A DNA stretch of 37,471 nt. Origin: an uncultured Alphaproteobacteria bacterium. Its GTDB lineage: Bacteria; Pseudomonadota; Alphaproteobacteria; Rhizobiales; Aestuariivirgaceae. The DNA is taken from positions 1 through 37,471 of the forward strand of contig CALMZX010000138.1 in the NCBI GenBank assembly GCA_937870685.1, given 5' to 3'. A program made the position numbers and the translations under genes. This document shows, one piece after another, positions 7,513 to 14,866 of the stretch (position 1 is its first letter; each line of letters begins with the position of its first letter). The notes under the pieces are model-generated. The model was not told where the DNA came from, did not search any database, and saw only the letters and a program-made list of their open reading frames with translations.

Positions 7513-9810
7513 TCACTGCACCTTCTTGGCGCCGTTCTGTTCGAGATAGGTCTTCACGCGCAGACCAATGTCTGCCGCCTTGACCTGGTACTGCCACCAC
7601 TGGCCAGCCCACAGGGTGGCATTCTGCCAATCCTGCTTCTTGGCGAAGTCTTCAGCCTTGGCCTTGGCCTCGCCGGCAAACTTCAGCTGGTCGGTCGCGT
7701 CTTCGACCAGCGCCACCGCATCCGGGAAGTCCTTGAAGTTCATGCTGGTGATGTAAGTCACCACGCTGTCAATGACGGCCTGGGTATCAGTGTTGGTCTT
7801 GAACTGCTTGTCGTAGTCAGCCTGGGTATAGGCTTGGCCTTCGGCACCCGTCGAAGCCTGTTCGACGAAGCCCTTCGGCTTGACCACCAGGAAGCCCGTC
7901 ATCTCGAGATGCAGCGCCGAGCAGAACTCGGTGCAGTAGTACGAGAAGACGCCTGGCTTGTCGGCCTTGATCTTGGCCGTTGCGGTCTTGCCAGGTTCAA
8001 GCGACAGGTTCACGCCGTAGGTGGAGATGGCGAAGCCGTGGGTTTCATCCTGGGCGCGTTCCGAGTTCGTGATCACGAACTCGACTTCGTCACCCTCTTC
8101 GACCTCAACGATTTCAGGCGTGAAGTGCGACCGGATCGCGGTCATGTAGACCTTGACCTTGTTGCCGTTACGCTCGACCTTTTCGCTGCCCGGACGCACC
8201 GCGTCCGGATGCTTTTCGCCCGTGCGGCTGTCGGTGCCGTACTTGTAGCGCACCAGCGGCTTCAGCTTGTCTGCGGCGATTGCTGTCGCATAATGCGGTT
8301 CGCCCAGCGGCAACGGCATGTCGTACAACAGCTCCATCTTCTCGCCGGAGATGTCGATCAGCTGGTGGTTCTGCGGATGCAGCGGGCCCACCGGGTTGAA
8401 GCGGTCAATGGCGAGCTTGTTGAGGGCAATGAGATACTTGCCAGCGGGATGGACGGTTTCGCCTTCCATCGCAACGAGGTGGCCGATATTGTAGTGCACG
8501 GAAATCTTGTCCAGCACCTTGCCTTCGCAATAGTCCCACTTCGCCACCTGGCTGTCGACGTAGAGCGAAGTGTAGACGACACACGGCTTGGAGTCATACT
8601 GCGAGTGCAACGGGCCAAGACCAAGTGGCACCTGCTTGTGCAAGGCATCTTCAAGCGCGATGATTGGCACGCCATAGGCGTCCTTGCCGGCAAACTTCTT
8701 GGCATCAATGGCTGCCTTGATCTTCTCGAACGAGTAGACCGACGCCTGCGTGTCAAGCTTGCCGCCAACCACGATGTACTTACCATCCGGAGAGACGTCG
8801 ACGCCATGTGGTGACTTCGGCTCGGCAACGAGCGCCAGAACACCTTCGTCAATCAGTGTCTGCATCGAAATCACGGCATGGTCATTGATCTTGCTGAACT
8901 TGCCAGCCTTGTAGAGTTCTTCCGCCTTCTTCCAGTTGATGATGTGGAGATAGTCGGTGTCGTTCTGCGAGCAGCCTGCTTCAAACGGGGGACGGCCGCG
9001 TTCGATGCCGCCGACATAGCGTTCCGAACAGAAGGAGTTGGTGAATGACCAGCCGTCGGAGACTAGCTTGCCGGCATCACTGAGGTCCTGCGTGTAGGGT
9101 GGCAGTTCAACCGAGAAGGAGTTTTCCGGTTCGATGCGACCCTTCTCGCGGTTGAACTTCCAGTAGGTAACGGCACCCCGGAACTTCTCGTTGAACTCCG
9201 AGAGCGGCGCAAAGCCGCGGCCAAGCACACCCGGATACTGCGCGGCTTCGATCACATACTCGCTGTTCGGCGTGACAAAGGCGCCACCATGCTCCGACTG
9301 CATGATCGGGTTGACGACGATCTGCTGCGTTTCGAAGTCATGCAGCGAGATGACGGCAATGCGCGGGGCGGACTTGTCGTTGATGAACAGGTACTGCCCG
9401 TCTTGGTCGCCATTGGTTTCGGTGATGGCGGGATGGTGGGTATCACCCCACGGCACGTCACGGCCATCGATCTTGCCCTGGGCAAGCACCTTCTTGGATT
9501 CTTCGTCATAGCCGTAGCCCTGCCAGGGTTCCGGCGTGAACACGGCGATGTACTTGAGAATGCGCATGGACGGCACGCCATACACGATGACCTGGCCGGA
9601 CTGGCCGCCGGACGAGAATACGATGAATTCGTCACGCTTTCCCGTGGGCGTGTAGGTCTTGGCGGCCGCGAGGAGGTCTTGTTGCGACAGGCCGCGGCGG
9701 GCCAGGACCTCATCAAGTGTTTCTGCCGAAGCCGTGCTGCCCGCCAGAATCAGGCCAAGTCCCGCGACGCCTGTTGCGGCGAGAAGGCCTTTGCGAAGGA
9801 TTTTATACAT
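7513..9810 (-). CDS. nosZ: Nitrous oxide reductase, clade II (Sec-exported) type
   Basis: Catalyses N2O + 2e- + 2H+ to N2 + H2O in the periplasm. The 765-residue protein has a plain Sec signal (no twin arginine) cleaved near ASAE (27-30), the mark of clade II. Seven candidate CuZ histidines lie in a seven-bladed propeller: H125/H126 (GDTHHP), H174 (EHGG), H335 (PHGV), H402, H444 (GHLV) and H506. The CuA cupredoxin domain has H591, C626, C630, H634 and M637 (CTEFCSALHLEM). After the CuA domain comes an extension of about 115 residues, mostly helical, with no CXXCH. An FNR-type box lies 126 bases upstream of the ATG at 9810. Confidence 0.97.
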   Translation of the reverse strand: MYKILRKGLLAATGVAGLGLILAGSTASAETLDEVLARRGLSQQDLLAAAKTYTPTGKRDEFIVFSSGGQSGQVIVYGVPSMRILKYIAVFTPEPWQGYGYDEESKKVLAQGKIDGRDVPWGDTHHPAITETNGDQDGQYLFINDKSAPRIAVISLHDFETQQIVVNPIMQSEHGGAFVTPNSEYVIEAAQYPGVLGRGFAPLSEFNEKFRGAVTYWKFNREKGRIEPENSFSVELPPYTQDLSDAGKLVSDGWSFTNSFCSERYVGGIERGRPPFEAGCSQNDTDYLHIINWKKAEELYKAGKFSKINDHAVISMQTLIDEGVLALVAEPKSPHGVDVSPDGKYIVVGGKLDTQASVYSFEKIKAAIDAKKFAGKDAYGVPIIALEDALHKQVPLGLGPLHSQYDSKPCVVYTSLYVDSQVAKWDYCEGKVLDKISVHYNIGHLVAMEGETVHPAGKYLIALNKLAIDRFNPVGPLHPQNHQLIDISGEKMELLYDMPLPLGEPHYATAIAADKLKPLVRYKYGTDSRTGEKHPDAVRPGSEKVERNGNKVKVYMTAIRSHFTPEIVEVEEGDEVEFVITNSERAQDETHGFAISTYGVNLSLEPGKTATAKIKADKPGVFSYYCTEFCSALHLEMTGFLVVKPKGFVEQASTGAEGQAYTQADYDKQFKTNTDTQAVIDSVVTYITSMNFKDFPDAVALVEDATDQLKFAGEAKAKAEDFAKKQDWQNATLWAGQWWQYQVKAADIGLRVKTYLEQNGAKKVQ

Positions 9811-9929
9811 TGTTTGCCCTCAAAATGGGGTCTGGATACGTGATTGTGCCCGGAACACCCCTTGGCGGCGTCAGGTCTTGCCACCCACCACCGCACGGTC
9901 CTCATCGCACTGCAGCAACATTCCCCGCC

Positions 9930-9943
9930 TTGACTTTCGTTAA
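9930..9943. promoter_or_regulatory. Imperfect FNR/DNR-type box between nosZ and the copper genes
   Basis: TTGACTTTCGTTAA, an imperfect version of TTGA-N6-TCAA (one mismatch in the right half-site). Its centre lies 126 bases upstream of nosZ and 72 bases upstream of the divergent DUF2946-like gene. The remainder of 9811-10008 shows no other clear palindrome. A Crp/Fnr-family gene with the matching recognition helix is encoded nearby. Confidence 0.6.
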
Positions 9944-10008
9944 GGTGGACAGCCCGCAAGCTTGGCAAATGTGACGCAGGCTGATTTCCCGTCAGCCGGA
10001 CCAGACTC

Positions 10009-10434
10009 ATGAATTGTCACATTGCCACATTCAGAAAACCGGCCATTCGCGCGCTGATCAGCCGCGTCGTGGGCGTGTTTTTGGTGTTGCAGGCCCTCAT
10101 CCCCGGAGTCCTTGCCTACTCCGCCGCGGAAGACGGCTTGTGGTGCCGGTCTGTGGCCACGGCAGTGCCTAGCGGTACGTCTCCTTCCGCCGGGCTGGAA
10201 CCCTGCCTTGTCTGTGTCGTCATGGCGTCCGGAAATGCGCCCCTGCCCGCCACCGCGCCGGAGTTTCCAGCCCCAGTGGTGGCGGCAGCGGCTGTCATTC
10301 CCTGCAATGCTGCCCTGAGCCTGCCGCAGCACGCGGCAGGAAGTTCGCCGCCCATTCGCGCACCACCCGCAGTCGCGATCGCCCAAACCGGTTTCAGGCC
10401 GGATTCCGGCATCGGCGGGTGTGCCCTCACCTGA
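10009..10434 (+). CDS. DUF2946-like secreted small protein next to a copper chaperone
   Basis: A 141-residue protein with one N-terminal hydrophobic segment (about 19-37, VVGVFLVLQALIPGVLAYS), a conserved-looking cysteine (LWCRS) and a CxxC pair in EPCLVCVVMASG, followed by a proline/alanine-rich tail. This arrangement (helix, Cys, then CxxC before a low-complexity tail) resembles the DUF2946 family, which is often found beside copper-handling genes; the biochemical role is not known. It is transcribed away from nosZ and sits 70 bases before the PCuAC gene, so both probably form one transcript controlled from the box at 9930-9943. No strong ribosome-binding site precedes the ATG. Confidence 0.65.
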   Translation: MNCHIATFRKPAIRALISRVVGVFLVLQALIPGVLAYSAAEDGLWCRSVATAVPSGTSPSAGLEPCLVCVVMASGNAPLPATAPEFPAPVVAAAAVIPCNAALSLPQHAAGSSPPIRAPPAVAIAQTGFRPDSGIGGCALT

Positions 10435-10504
10435 CCACACCGCCGGGAACCGGCCTGTCTCGTCAGCACCATTTGACCATCCAAAACCTGAAGGACTTTC
10501 GATC

Positions 10505-10960
10505 ATGAAACGCCGTACGTTTCTGCTGGCTGCAGTGTCTTGCGCCATGTTGCCCACACTTCCCGCCGTTGCGCAGGATGCATCTGCCGGTGGTCTCACA
10601 ATCACGCAAGGCTTTGCCCGTTCATCACCCATGATGGCCAATGCCGGAGCCGGATTCCTGACAATCACCAACGCCGGAGCCGCGGACAGGCTGCTCGCCT
10701 TCAAGACGGAGGCCTGCGAACAGCCGGAACTGCACACGCACATCGAGCAGGACGGCATGATGGCCATGCGCAAGGTTGACGCCATTGATGTGCCAGCCAA
10801 CAGCCAGACGGTCCTGGCCCCCGGTGGACTGCACCTCATGTTCATCGGCCTGAAGTCGCCGCTGCAGGAAGGCGGCCAGGTCGCCGTGACACTCGTCTTC
10901 GAAAAGGCTGGCGAAATTGCCGTTTCTCTGCCCGTCAAGGGCCCCGGTGCCATGAACTGA
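10505..10960 (+). CDS. PCuAC-family periplasmic copper chaperone
   Basis: Periplasmic Cu(I) chaperone (PCuAC, DUF461) that supplies CuA sites. The 151-residue product contains the exact family spacing H77-x10-M88-x21-H110-x-M112. The N-terminus MKRRTFLLAA carries a twin-arginine-like motif ahead of a hydrophobic core that ends in AVAQD. The start at 10505 is supported by an AAGGA ribosome-binding site 8-12 bases upstream; longer in-frame extensions lack one. Context (nosZ, SCO, NosL) suggests that it feeds the CuA site of NosZ. A close relative elsewhere could serve cytochrome oxidase instead. Confidence 0.93.
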   Translation: MKRRTFLLAAVSCAMLPTLPAVAQDASAGGLTITQGFARSSPMMANAGAGFLTITNAGAADRLLAFKTEACEQPELHTHIEQDGMMAMRKVDAIDVPANSQTVLAPGGLHLMFIGLKSPLQEGGQVAVTLVFEKAGEIAVSLPVKGPGAMN

Positions 10961-10983
10961 AAAAAGTCGACATCGCACAAGAA

Positions 10984-11024
10984 AAGCCCGGTTCGCGATT
11001 GCCCCGCGGGCCGGGTTGACTTTT
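10984..11024 (+). terminator. Possible weak terminator after the PCuAC gene
   Basis: An imperfect hairpin (AGCCCGG pairing with CCGGGTT, loop about 18 bases) followed by GACTTTT, 24 bases after the PCuAC stop. It merges into the regulatory palindrome for the next gene, so the T-run may simply be part of that box. Confidence 0.35.
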
Positions 11025-11029
11025 GTCAA
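11016..11029. promoter_or_regulatory. Perfect FNR/DNR-type box ahead of the four-cysteine secreted protein gene
   Basis: TTGACTTTTGTCAA is a perfect TTGAC-N4-GTCAA palindrome. Its centre is 66 bases upstream of the ATG at 11089, a usual distance for activation by an FNR/DNR-family protein. Confidence 0.8.
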
Positions 11030-11088
11030 TGCTGTCACAGTCCCGGCTACCGATAAGTGTCGCAACGCCACCCGACGGGAACCATGCC

Positions 11089-11511
11089 ATGAAACGCCTC
11101 GCCACGCTCTGTCTCGCCACTCTCCTGTTGATGTCTGCAGCACATGCCGAGGATGAATTCTTTGATCCAGACTACCAAGGCAGCGAAGTTGTCTCCGATG
11201 GCAAGGGGCAAGTGCATGTGAAGGTCGTCTTCTTCCCGAATGAAGATTGCTGGTCATTTGCAGGCCTGCGCGAAGGCGTGCCGGACAAGGTGGCGGACCA
11301 GCCCACCGAGCGGCACCTCTATGTCACTGTGAACGTCGCCAAGACAAAGCCGGACTGTCACCTCACCAGCGCTTTCCTGCAGGATCAGATCGTGATCCCT
11401 GACAGGAAGGGCAAGATCAGCCTGGACATCTTCTTCCTGGATGAGCGGGGCGTGCTGGTGCGTTCGCAGCGCCATCGCATCCAGAGGGACACCTGCACGG
11501 CGTCATGCTGA
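11089..11511 (+). CDS. Unknown secreted four-cysteine protein, probably in the denitrification regulon
   Basis: I do not recognise the family. The 140-residue product has a clear Sec signal (MKRLATLCLATLLLMSAAHA, cleavage after residue 20) and a mature part of about 120 residues rich in beta-strand patterns (QVHVKVVFFP, HLYVTVNVA, KISLDIFFLDERGVLVRSQ). There are four mature cysteines: C54, C90, C136 and a C-terminal C140; C136-x3-C140 is the last motif. An immunoglobulin-like or cupredoxin-like sandwich is possible but unproven. The start is supported by GACGGGA ahead of the ATG and by the signal peptide. The stop abuts the menA stop on the opposite strand with no gap. A perfect FNR-type box lies 66 bases upstream. 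Confidence 0.85.
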   Translation: MKRLATLCLATLLLMSAAHAEDEFFDPDYQGSEVVSDGKGQVHVKVVFFPNEDCWSFAGLREGVPDKVADQPTERHLYVTVNVAKTKPDCHLTSAFLQDQIVIPDRKGKISLDIFFLDERGVLVRSQRHRIQRDTCTASC

Positions 11512-12429
11512 TCAGCGGGCCGTGGCTCCGGACAGGGCCAGTGCCAGAAACAGGGCGAACTGCAGCAACACCGTCAGGGGCAGAAAGCGGTTGATCCCGG
11601 CGGATACAGGCGTGCGCCACACCCCCACCGCAAGAAACACCGCTGCAAGCATCGCCACGGCGCCAAGAGTGGCTGCCAGCGGTGACAGGCGCACAATCAC
11701 AGGCAGCATCGCCACAGCCGCGGCCACGAGTGCAGCATAAAGGAACCGCGCACCGCTTGTGCCCACAAGAATGGCCAGCGTTCGCCGTCCGGCAGCCGCA
11801 TCTGTCTGCCGGTCTCTGTGATTGTTGAGAAGAAGAACGGCGCCGGAGGGAAGTCCCATCATCACGCCAGCAAGAACGCCCTGCCATGACGGGAAGGCCC
11901 CGAGAACATGCGCCGTGCCCATCACTGCAATGACACCGAAGAATGCAATGACGATCACTTCTCCCAGCGGTGTATGTGACAGTGGCACCGGACCCATGGA
12001 ATAGGAATAGCCGAGCAGAAGGGCGAGCAGACCGATGACAACGATCGGCCAGCCACCCGCAACAACAAGCGGCAGGCCCGAGGCCACCGCAGCCGCAAAG
12101 GCAAGGGCAGCCCCCCGTTTCACAGTTGATCCATCAAGCAGGCCAAGTGCCGTCATGCGCGGCGGTCCAAGCCGTTCAGCCGTATCCGTGCCACGCTCGG
12201 CATCAGCCGCGTCATTCCAGAGATTGGTGCCAACCTGGATGCCAACCGCCGACAAGGCGGCAAGCACGGCAAGCCACGGATCAACAGGAACCGACTGCGC
12301 CGCAACCCAGGTGCCGCACATGACTGGCGTCACCGAGAGACCAACGGTTTTGAAGCGTGCCGCGATCACCCAGCGGAGCGGCGCTGGCAGCCGGGCCAGT
12401 TTCTCAATCACATCGGTCTGGCTGCTCAT
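11512..12429 (-). CDS. menA: MenA-type 1,4-dihydroxy-2-naphthoate polyprenyltransferase
   Basis: Integral membrane prenyltransferase that attaches the polyprenyl tail to 1,4-dihydroxy-2-naphthoate, giving demethylmenaquinone. The 305-residue protein has about eight hydrophobic helices, the first Asp-rich motif NLWNDAADAERGTDT (69-83), the MenA phrase LGEVIVIAFFG (155-165), and the second motif LLNNHRDRQTDAAAGRRTL (200-218), which is distinctive for MenA rather than UbiA. The length matches MenA. The ATG overlaps the menG stop (ATGA). Context with menG and the respiratory genes supports menaquinone synthesis. Alternative: another UbiA-superfamily enzyme; I judge that unlikely. Confidence 0.88.
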   Translation of the reverse strand: MSSQTDVIEKLARLPAPLRWVIAARFKTVGLSVTPVMCGTWVAAQSVPVDPWLAVLAALSAVGIQVGTNLWNDAADAERGTDTAERLGPPRMTALGLLDGSTVKRGAALAFAAAVASGLPLVVAGGWPIVVIGLLALLLGYSYSMGPVPLSHTPLGEVIVIAFFGVIAVMGTAHVLGAFPSWQGVLAGVMMGLPSGAVLLLNNHRDRQTDAAAGRRTLAILVGTSGARFLYAALVAAAVAMLPVIVRLSPLAATLGAVAMLAAVFLAVGVWRTPVSAGINRFLPLTVLLQFALFLALALSGATAR

Positions 12430-13199
12430 GCGCGCGCTTCCGCCACATGCAGAGCGGCAACACCAAACATGAAGCGGCGCACCGTCACATCGGCGAACCC
12501 CGCGGCCTGAAGCTCCCGCGTGATGCTGTCGGCATCCGGGAACAGGCGGATCGATTCCACCAGATAGCGATAGGCCCCGCGGTTTCCGGACACGGCCGCT
12601 CCCAGCGCCGGAATGGCAAAGCGGGAAAACAGGTCATAGAAGGGGGCAAACCATGCACTTGGCTTGGAGAACTCAAGCAGGATCAGATGGCCGTCGGGTT
12701 TGAGAATGCGCGCCACTTCCCGCAGGGCCTGCGGCGGGTCAGTCATGTTGCGCAATCCAAAGGACAACATGACGGCCTCTGCCGAACCTGAGCCAAATGG
12801 CAGATCTTCTGCTTCCGCCACGATGCACTCGAAACCGCCTTTGGCGCGCTCCTTCGCCACCGAAACCATGCCGGGGCTTGCATCAGCAAGAATGATCCGT
12901 GCGTGAGGCAGACGGTGCCGCAAAGCAAGGGCGAGATCCCCTGTGCCTCCAGCAAGGTCAATCACGGTTCCTTCCTCAACTCCGGGTGCCGACGCAGCGG
13001 CAAGAACGGCGGCACGCTTCCACAATCTGTGCAGCCCGAAACTCATCAGATCATTCATGAGGTCATAGCGCGGCGCCACGCGGTCGAAGAGGTCACGCAC
13101 AAATGCCTTCCGCTCGGCACGCTCGGCACGTGCGGCCCCAATGGTACCGCCAAGGGGGGCGAGCGAATCGAGACGTTTCAGGGCGGGATCTTCACTCAC
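12426..13199 (-). CDS. menG: UbiE/MenG demethylmenaquinone methyltransferase
   Basis: SAM-dependent C-methyltransferase that converts demethylmenaquinone to menaquinone (and, in dual-function UbiE enzymes, also acts in ubiquinone synthesis). The 257 residues show the UbiE entry motif FDRVAPRYDLMNDLMSFGLHR, SAM motif I DLAGGTGDLAL, the phrase FGLRNMTDPPQALREVARIL and the C-terminal YRYLVESIRLFPD. Translation probably starts at GTG 13199, overlapping the sco stop (GTGA); its stop overlaps the menA start. The neighbours favour the menaquinone role, hence the symbol, but sequence alone cannot separate MenG from dual UbiE. Confidence 0.87.
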   Translation of the reverse strand: MSEDPALKRLDSLAPLGGTIGAARAERAERKAFVRDLFDRVAPRYDLMNDLMSFGLHRLWKRAAVLAAASAPGVEEGTVIDLAGGTGDLALALRHRLPHARIILADASPGMVSVAKERAKGGFECIVAEAEDLPFGSGSAEAVMLSFGLRNMTDPPQALREVARILKPDGHLILLEFSKPSAWFAPFYDLFSRFAIPALGAAVSGNRGAYRYLVESIRLFPDADSITRELQAAGFADVTVRRFMFGVAALHVAEARA

Positions 13200-13774
13200 T
13201 TCAGCACGGCCTGGAGTTTCGCCAGCATGGCCTCCGGCGTGGCGTTGTGGGTGAATTGTGTCACGAACGCGCCATCACGGTTCATGACATAAACCACCGA
13301 AGTGTGATCAATCGCATAGTCATCACGGCTGGTGTCTCCGGCAATCCGATAGCGTGCGCCATAGGCCTTCGCCACAGCATCAATCTGTTCTCGCGGGCCC
13401 GTCAAGCCTGTGATCAGGGGATGGAATGCGCTGCCGTATTCCGAAAGCCGCGCACCATGGTCGCGTTGCGGATCGACCGAGATGAAGACGACGGCGAGTT
13501 GGTCAAGCTGCGCCTTGTCGAGACGGTCAAGCACGGACGACAGTTTGCCCAGCGCCGTGGGGCAGACGTCCGGGCAGAACGTATAACCGAAATAGACCAG
13601 CAGGAAACGCCCGCGAAAATCGCGGTCACTGACAGGATTGCCCTTGCCATCCAGGAGGGCAAAGGGCCCACCAATCCGAGGCTCGGGCGCACGTGACCAC
13701 CACCAGCCTCCAGCCGCGGCTGCGAGAGCGAGTGATGTGACGGCGAGATGGCGTCTTGTGATGGGTGGCGACAT
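13196..13774 (-). CDS. SCO1/SenC-family copper protein
   Basis: Membrane-anchored periplasmic thioredoxin-fold protein that inserts copper into CuA sites or reduces their cysteines. The 192-residue form starting at the ATG at 13774 has an N-terminal segment with TRRHLAV and a hydrophobic stretch to residue 26, then the copper-binding C67-P-D-V-C71 and the third ligand H157 (AIDHTSV). In-frame sequence further upstream is low-quality and runs over the regulatory box. It heads an operon with menG and menA. In this setting the likely client is the CuA site of NosZ, although cytochrome oxidase is possible. Confidence 0.92.
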   Translation of the reverse strand: MSPPITRRHLAVTSLALAAAAGGWWWSRAPEPRIGGPFALLDGKGNPVSDRDFRGRFLLVYFGYTFCPDVCPTALGKLSSVLDRLDKAQLDQLAVVFISVDPQRDHGARLSEYGSAFHPLITGLTGPREQIDAVAKAYGARYRIAGDTSRDDYAIDHTSVVYVMNRDGAFVTQFTHNATPEAMLAKLQAVLK

Positions 13775-13825
13775 GGCGGATTCTGTGTGTTCCCCCCACA
13801 TTATGCCGGGCTCCACAGCCCTGAA

Positions 13826-13839
13826 TTGACCAAACTCAA
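13826..13839. promoter_or_regulatory. FNR/DNR-type box between sco-menGA and the regulator gene
   Basis: TTGACCAAACTCAA matches TTGA-N6-TCAA. Its centre lies 58 bases upstream of sco on the minus strand and 57 bases upstream of the regulator gene on the plus strand, so one site could serve both, including autoregulation. Confidence 0.7.
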
Positions 13840-13889
13840 ATTGCCCCACCCCCTCAAAACCTCTATGCGGAAGTCCCCTGGAGCCCCCC

Positions 13890-14612
13890 ATGCAACTTTC
13901 GATTTCCGCGCCGGAATTCAAGATCATCCGCGAGACCGCCCTGCTCGGCGGCCTGTCGGACGCGGCCCTGCGCAACATCATCAGCGACTCGACCATCCAC
14001 CAGTTCGCGCGTGGCCAGTCCCTCTTCACGCAAGGCGATCAGGCGGACGCATTTTTTGTCGTGCTGGATGGCTGGATCAAGCTCTTCCGCTTGACCAGCA
14101 GCGGCACCGAAGCGGTGATCGGCATCTTCACCAAGGGCCAGAACTTCGCGGAAGCGGCAGCCTTCACAGGCGGCGTCTATCCTGTCAGCGGGGAAGCTGT
14201 CACCGATGCCCGCCTGTTGCGTGTCTCCGCCCGCAGGCTGTTCGACCGCATCCGCGAGTCGCCGGAAATCGGCCTTGCCATGCTGGCCTCCACCTCGCAG
14301 CACCTGCATCTTCTGGTGCGCCAGATCGAGGCGCTCAAGGCCCACACGGGCGCGCAGCGCATAGCGGAATTCCTGCTTGAACTGGCCCCCAAGGGGGAAC
14401 GCAAATGTGTTGTTGATCTGCCCTATGACAAGGCATTGATTGCCGCGCGCCTTGGCATGAAGCCGGAAAGCCTGTCACGCGCCTTCAACCGCCTTGCTGA
14501 CTATGGTGTTTCCATCGTGCAGCGTCAGGCCGTGATTGACGATCTCGACCGCCTGCAGGACTTTGCCGAACGCGAGCGGGCCGAGATCATGCGCGGACGC
14601 AGCGACGACTGA
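13890..14612 (+). CDS. Crp/Fnr-family transcription regulator, DNR/NnrR-like
   Basis: Regulator of denitrification genes. The 240 residues comprise a cNMP-type beta-barrel (about 20-120), a long dimerisation helix (125-150) and a winged helix-turn-helix. The recognition helix reads KPESLSRAF with E193, S196 and R197, the ExxSR signature that reads TTGA half-sites in FNR-type proteins. No N-terminal cysteine cluster exists (the only cysteine is near residue 173), so it is not an oxygen-sensing FNR; the NO-responsive DNR/NnrR group fits. Four matching boxes lie in the window, one 57 bases upstream of this gene. Its stop is two bases from the convergent norF stop. Confidence 0.9.
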   Translation: MQLSISAPEFKIIRETALLGGLSDAALRNIISDSTIHQFARGQSLFTQGDQADAFFVVLDGWIKLFRLTSSGTEAVIGIFTKGQNFAEAAAFTGGVYPVSGEAVTDARLLRVSARRLFDRIRESPEIGLAMLASTSQHLHLLVRQIEALKAHTGAQRIAEFLLELAPKGERKCVVDLPYDKALIAARLGMKPESLSRAFNRLADYGVSIVQRQAVIDDLDRLQDFAERERAEIMRGRSDD

Positions 14613-14614
14613 AC

Positions 14615-14866
14615 TCAGGCCATGGCGGCCAGCGCGGCCATGACCAGAAGCAGCGCGACAAGTGCCGCCATGGCGCCCACACGCCACTCATCCGCATGGC
14701 GCAGTTCGAGATAGTCGAGAAGGACCAGCCGCGCCTTGACGAAGGACGCGGCCATGATGAGGACAAGCCACACGGGGCGAGGCAGCCCGGGCGCAACCGC
14801 GAGCACCAGCGCCACGGTGATGACAACCATGGACATCACCAGCCAGCTTCGTGTCAACTGCGTCAT
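14615..14866 (-). CDS. norF: NorF-like small membrane protein (cytochrome oxidase subunit IV family)
   Basis: An 83-residue protein with three hydrophobic helices (about 8-27, 29-46 and 62-82) and the conserved-looking phrase LVLLDYLELRHADEWR, as in prokaryotic COX4/NorF proteins that accompany cNOR operons. Overlaps the norE stop by four bases. The exact role in nitric oxide reductase activity or assembly is not settled for the family. Confidence 0.8.
   Translation of the reverse strand: MTQLTRSWLVMSMVVITVALVLAVAPGLPRPVWLVLIMAASFVKARLVLLDYLELRHADEWRVGAMAALVALLLVMAALAAMA

Noticed and set aside
7507-8814. 435-codon plus-strand frame opposite nosZ
   Set aside because: Shadow of nosZ; no motifs or start signal.
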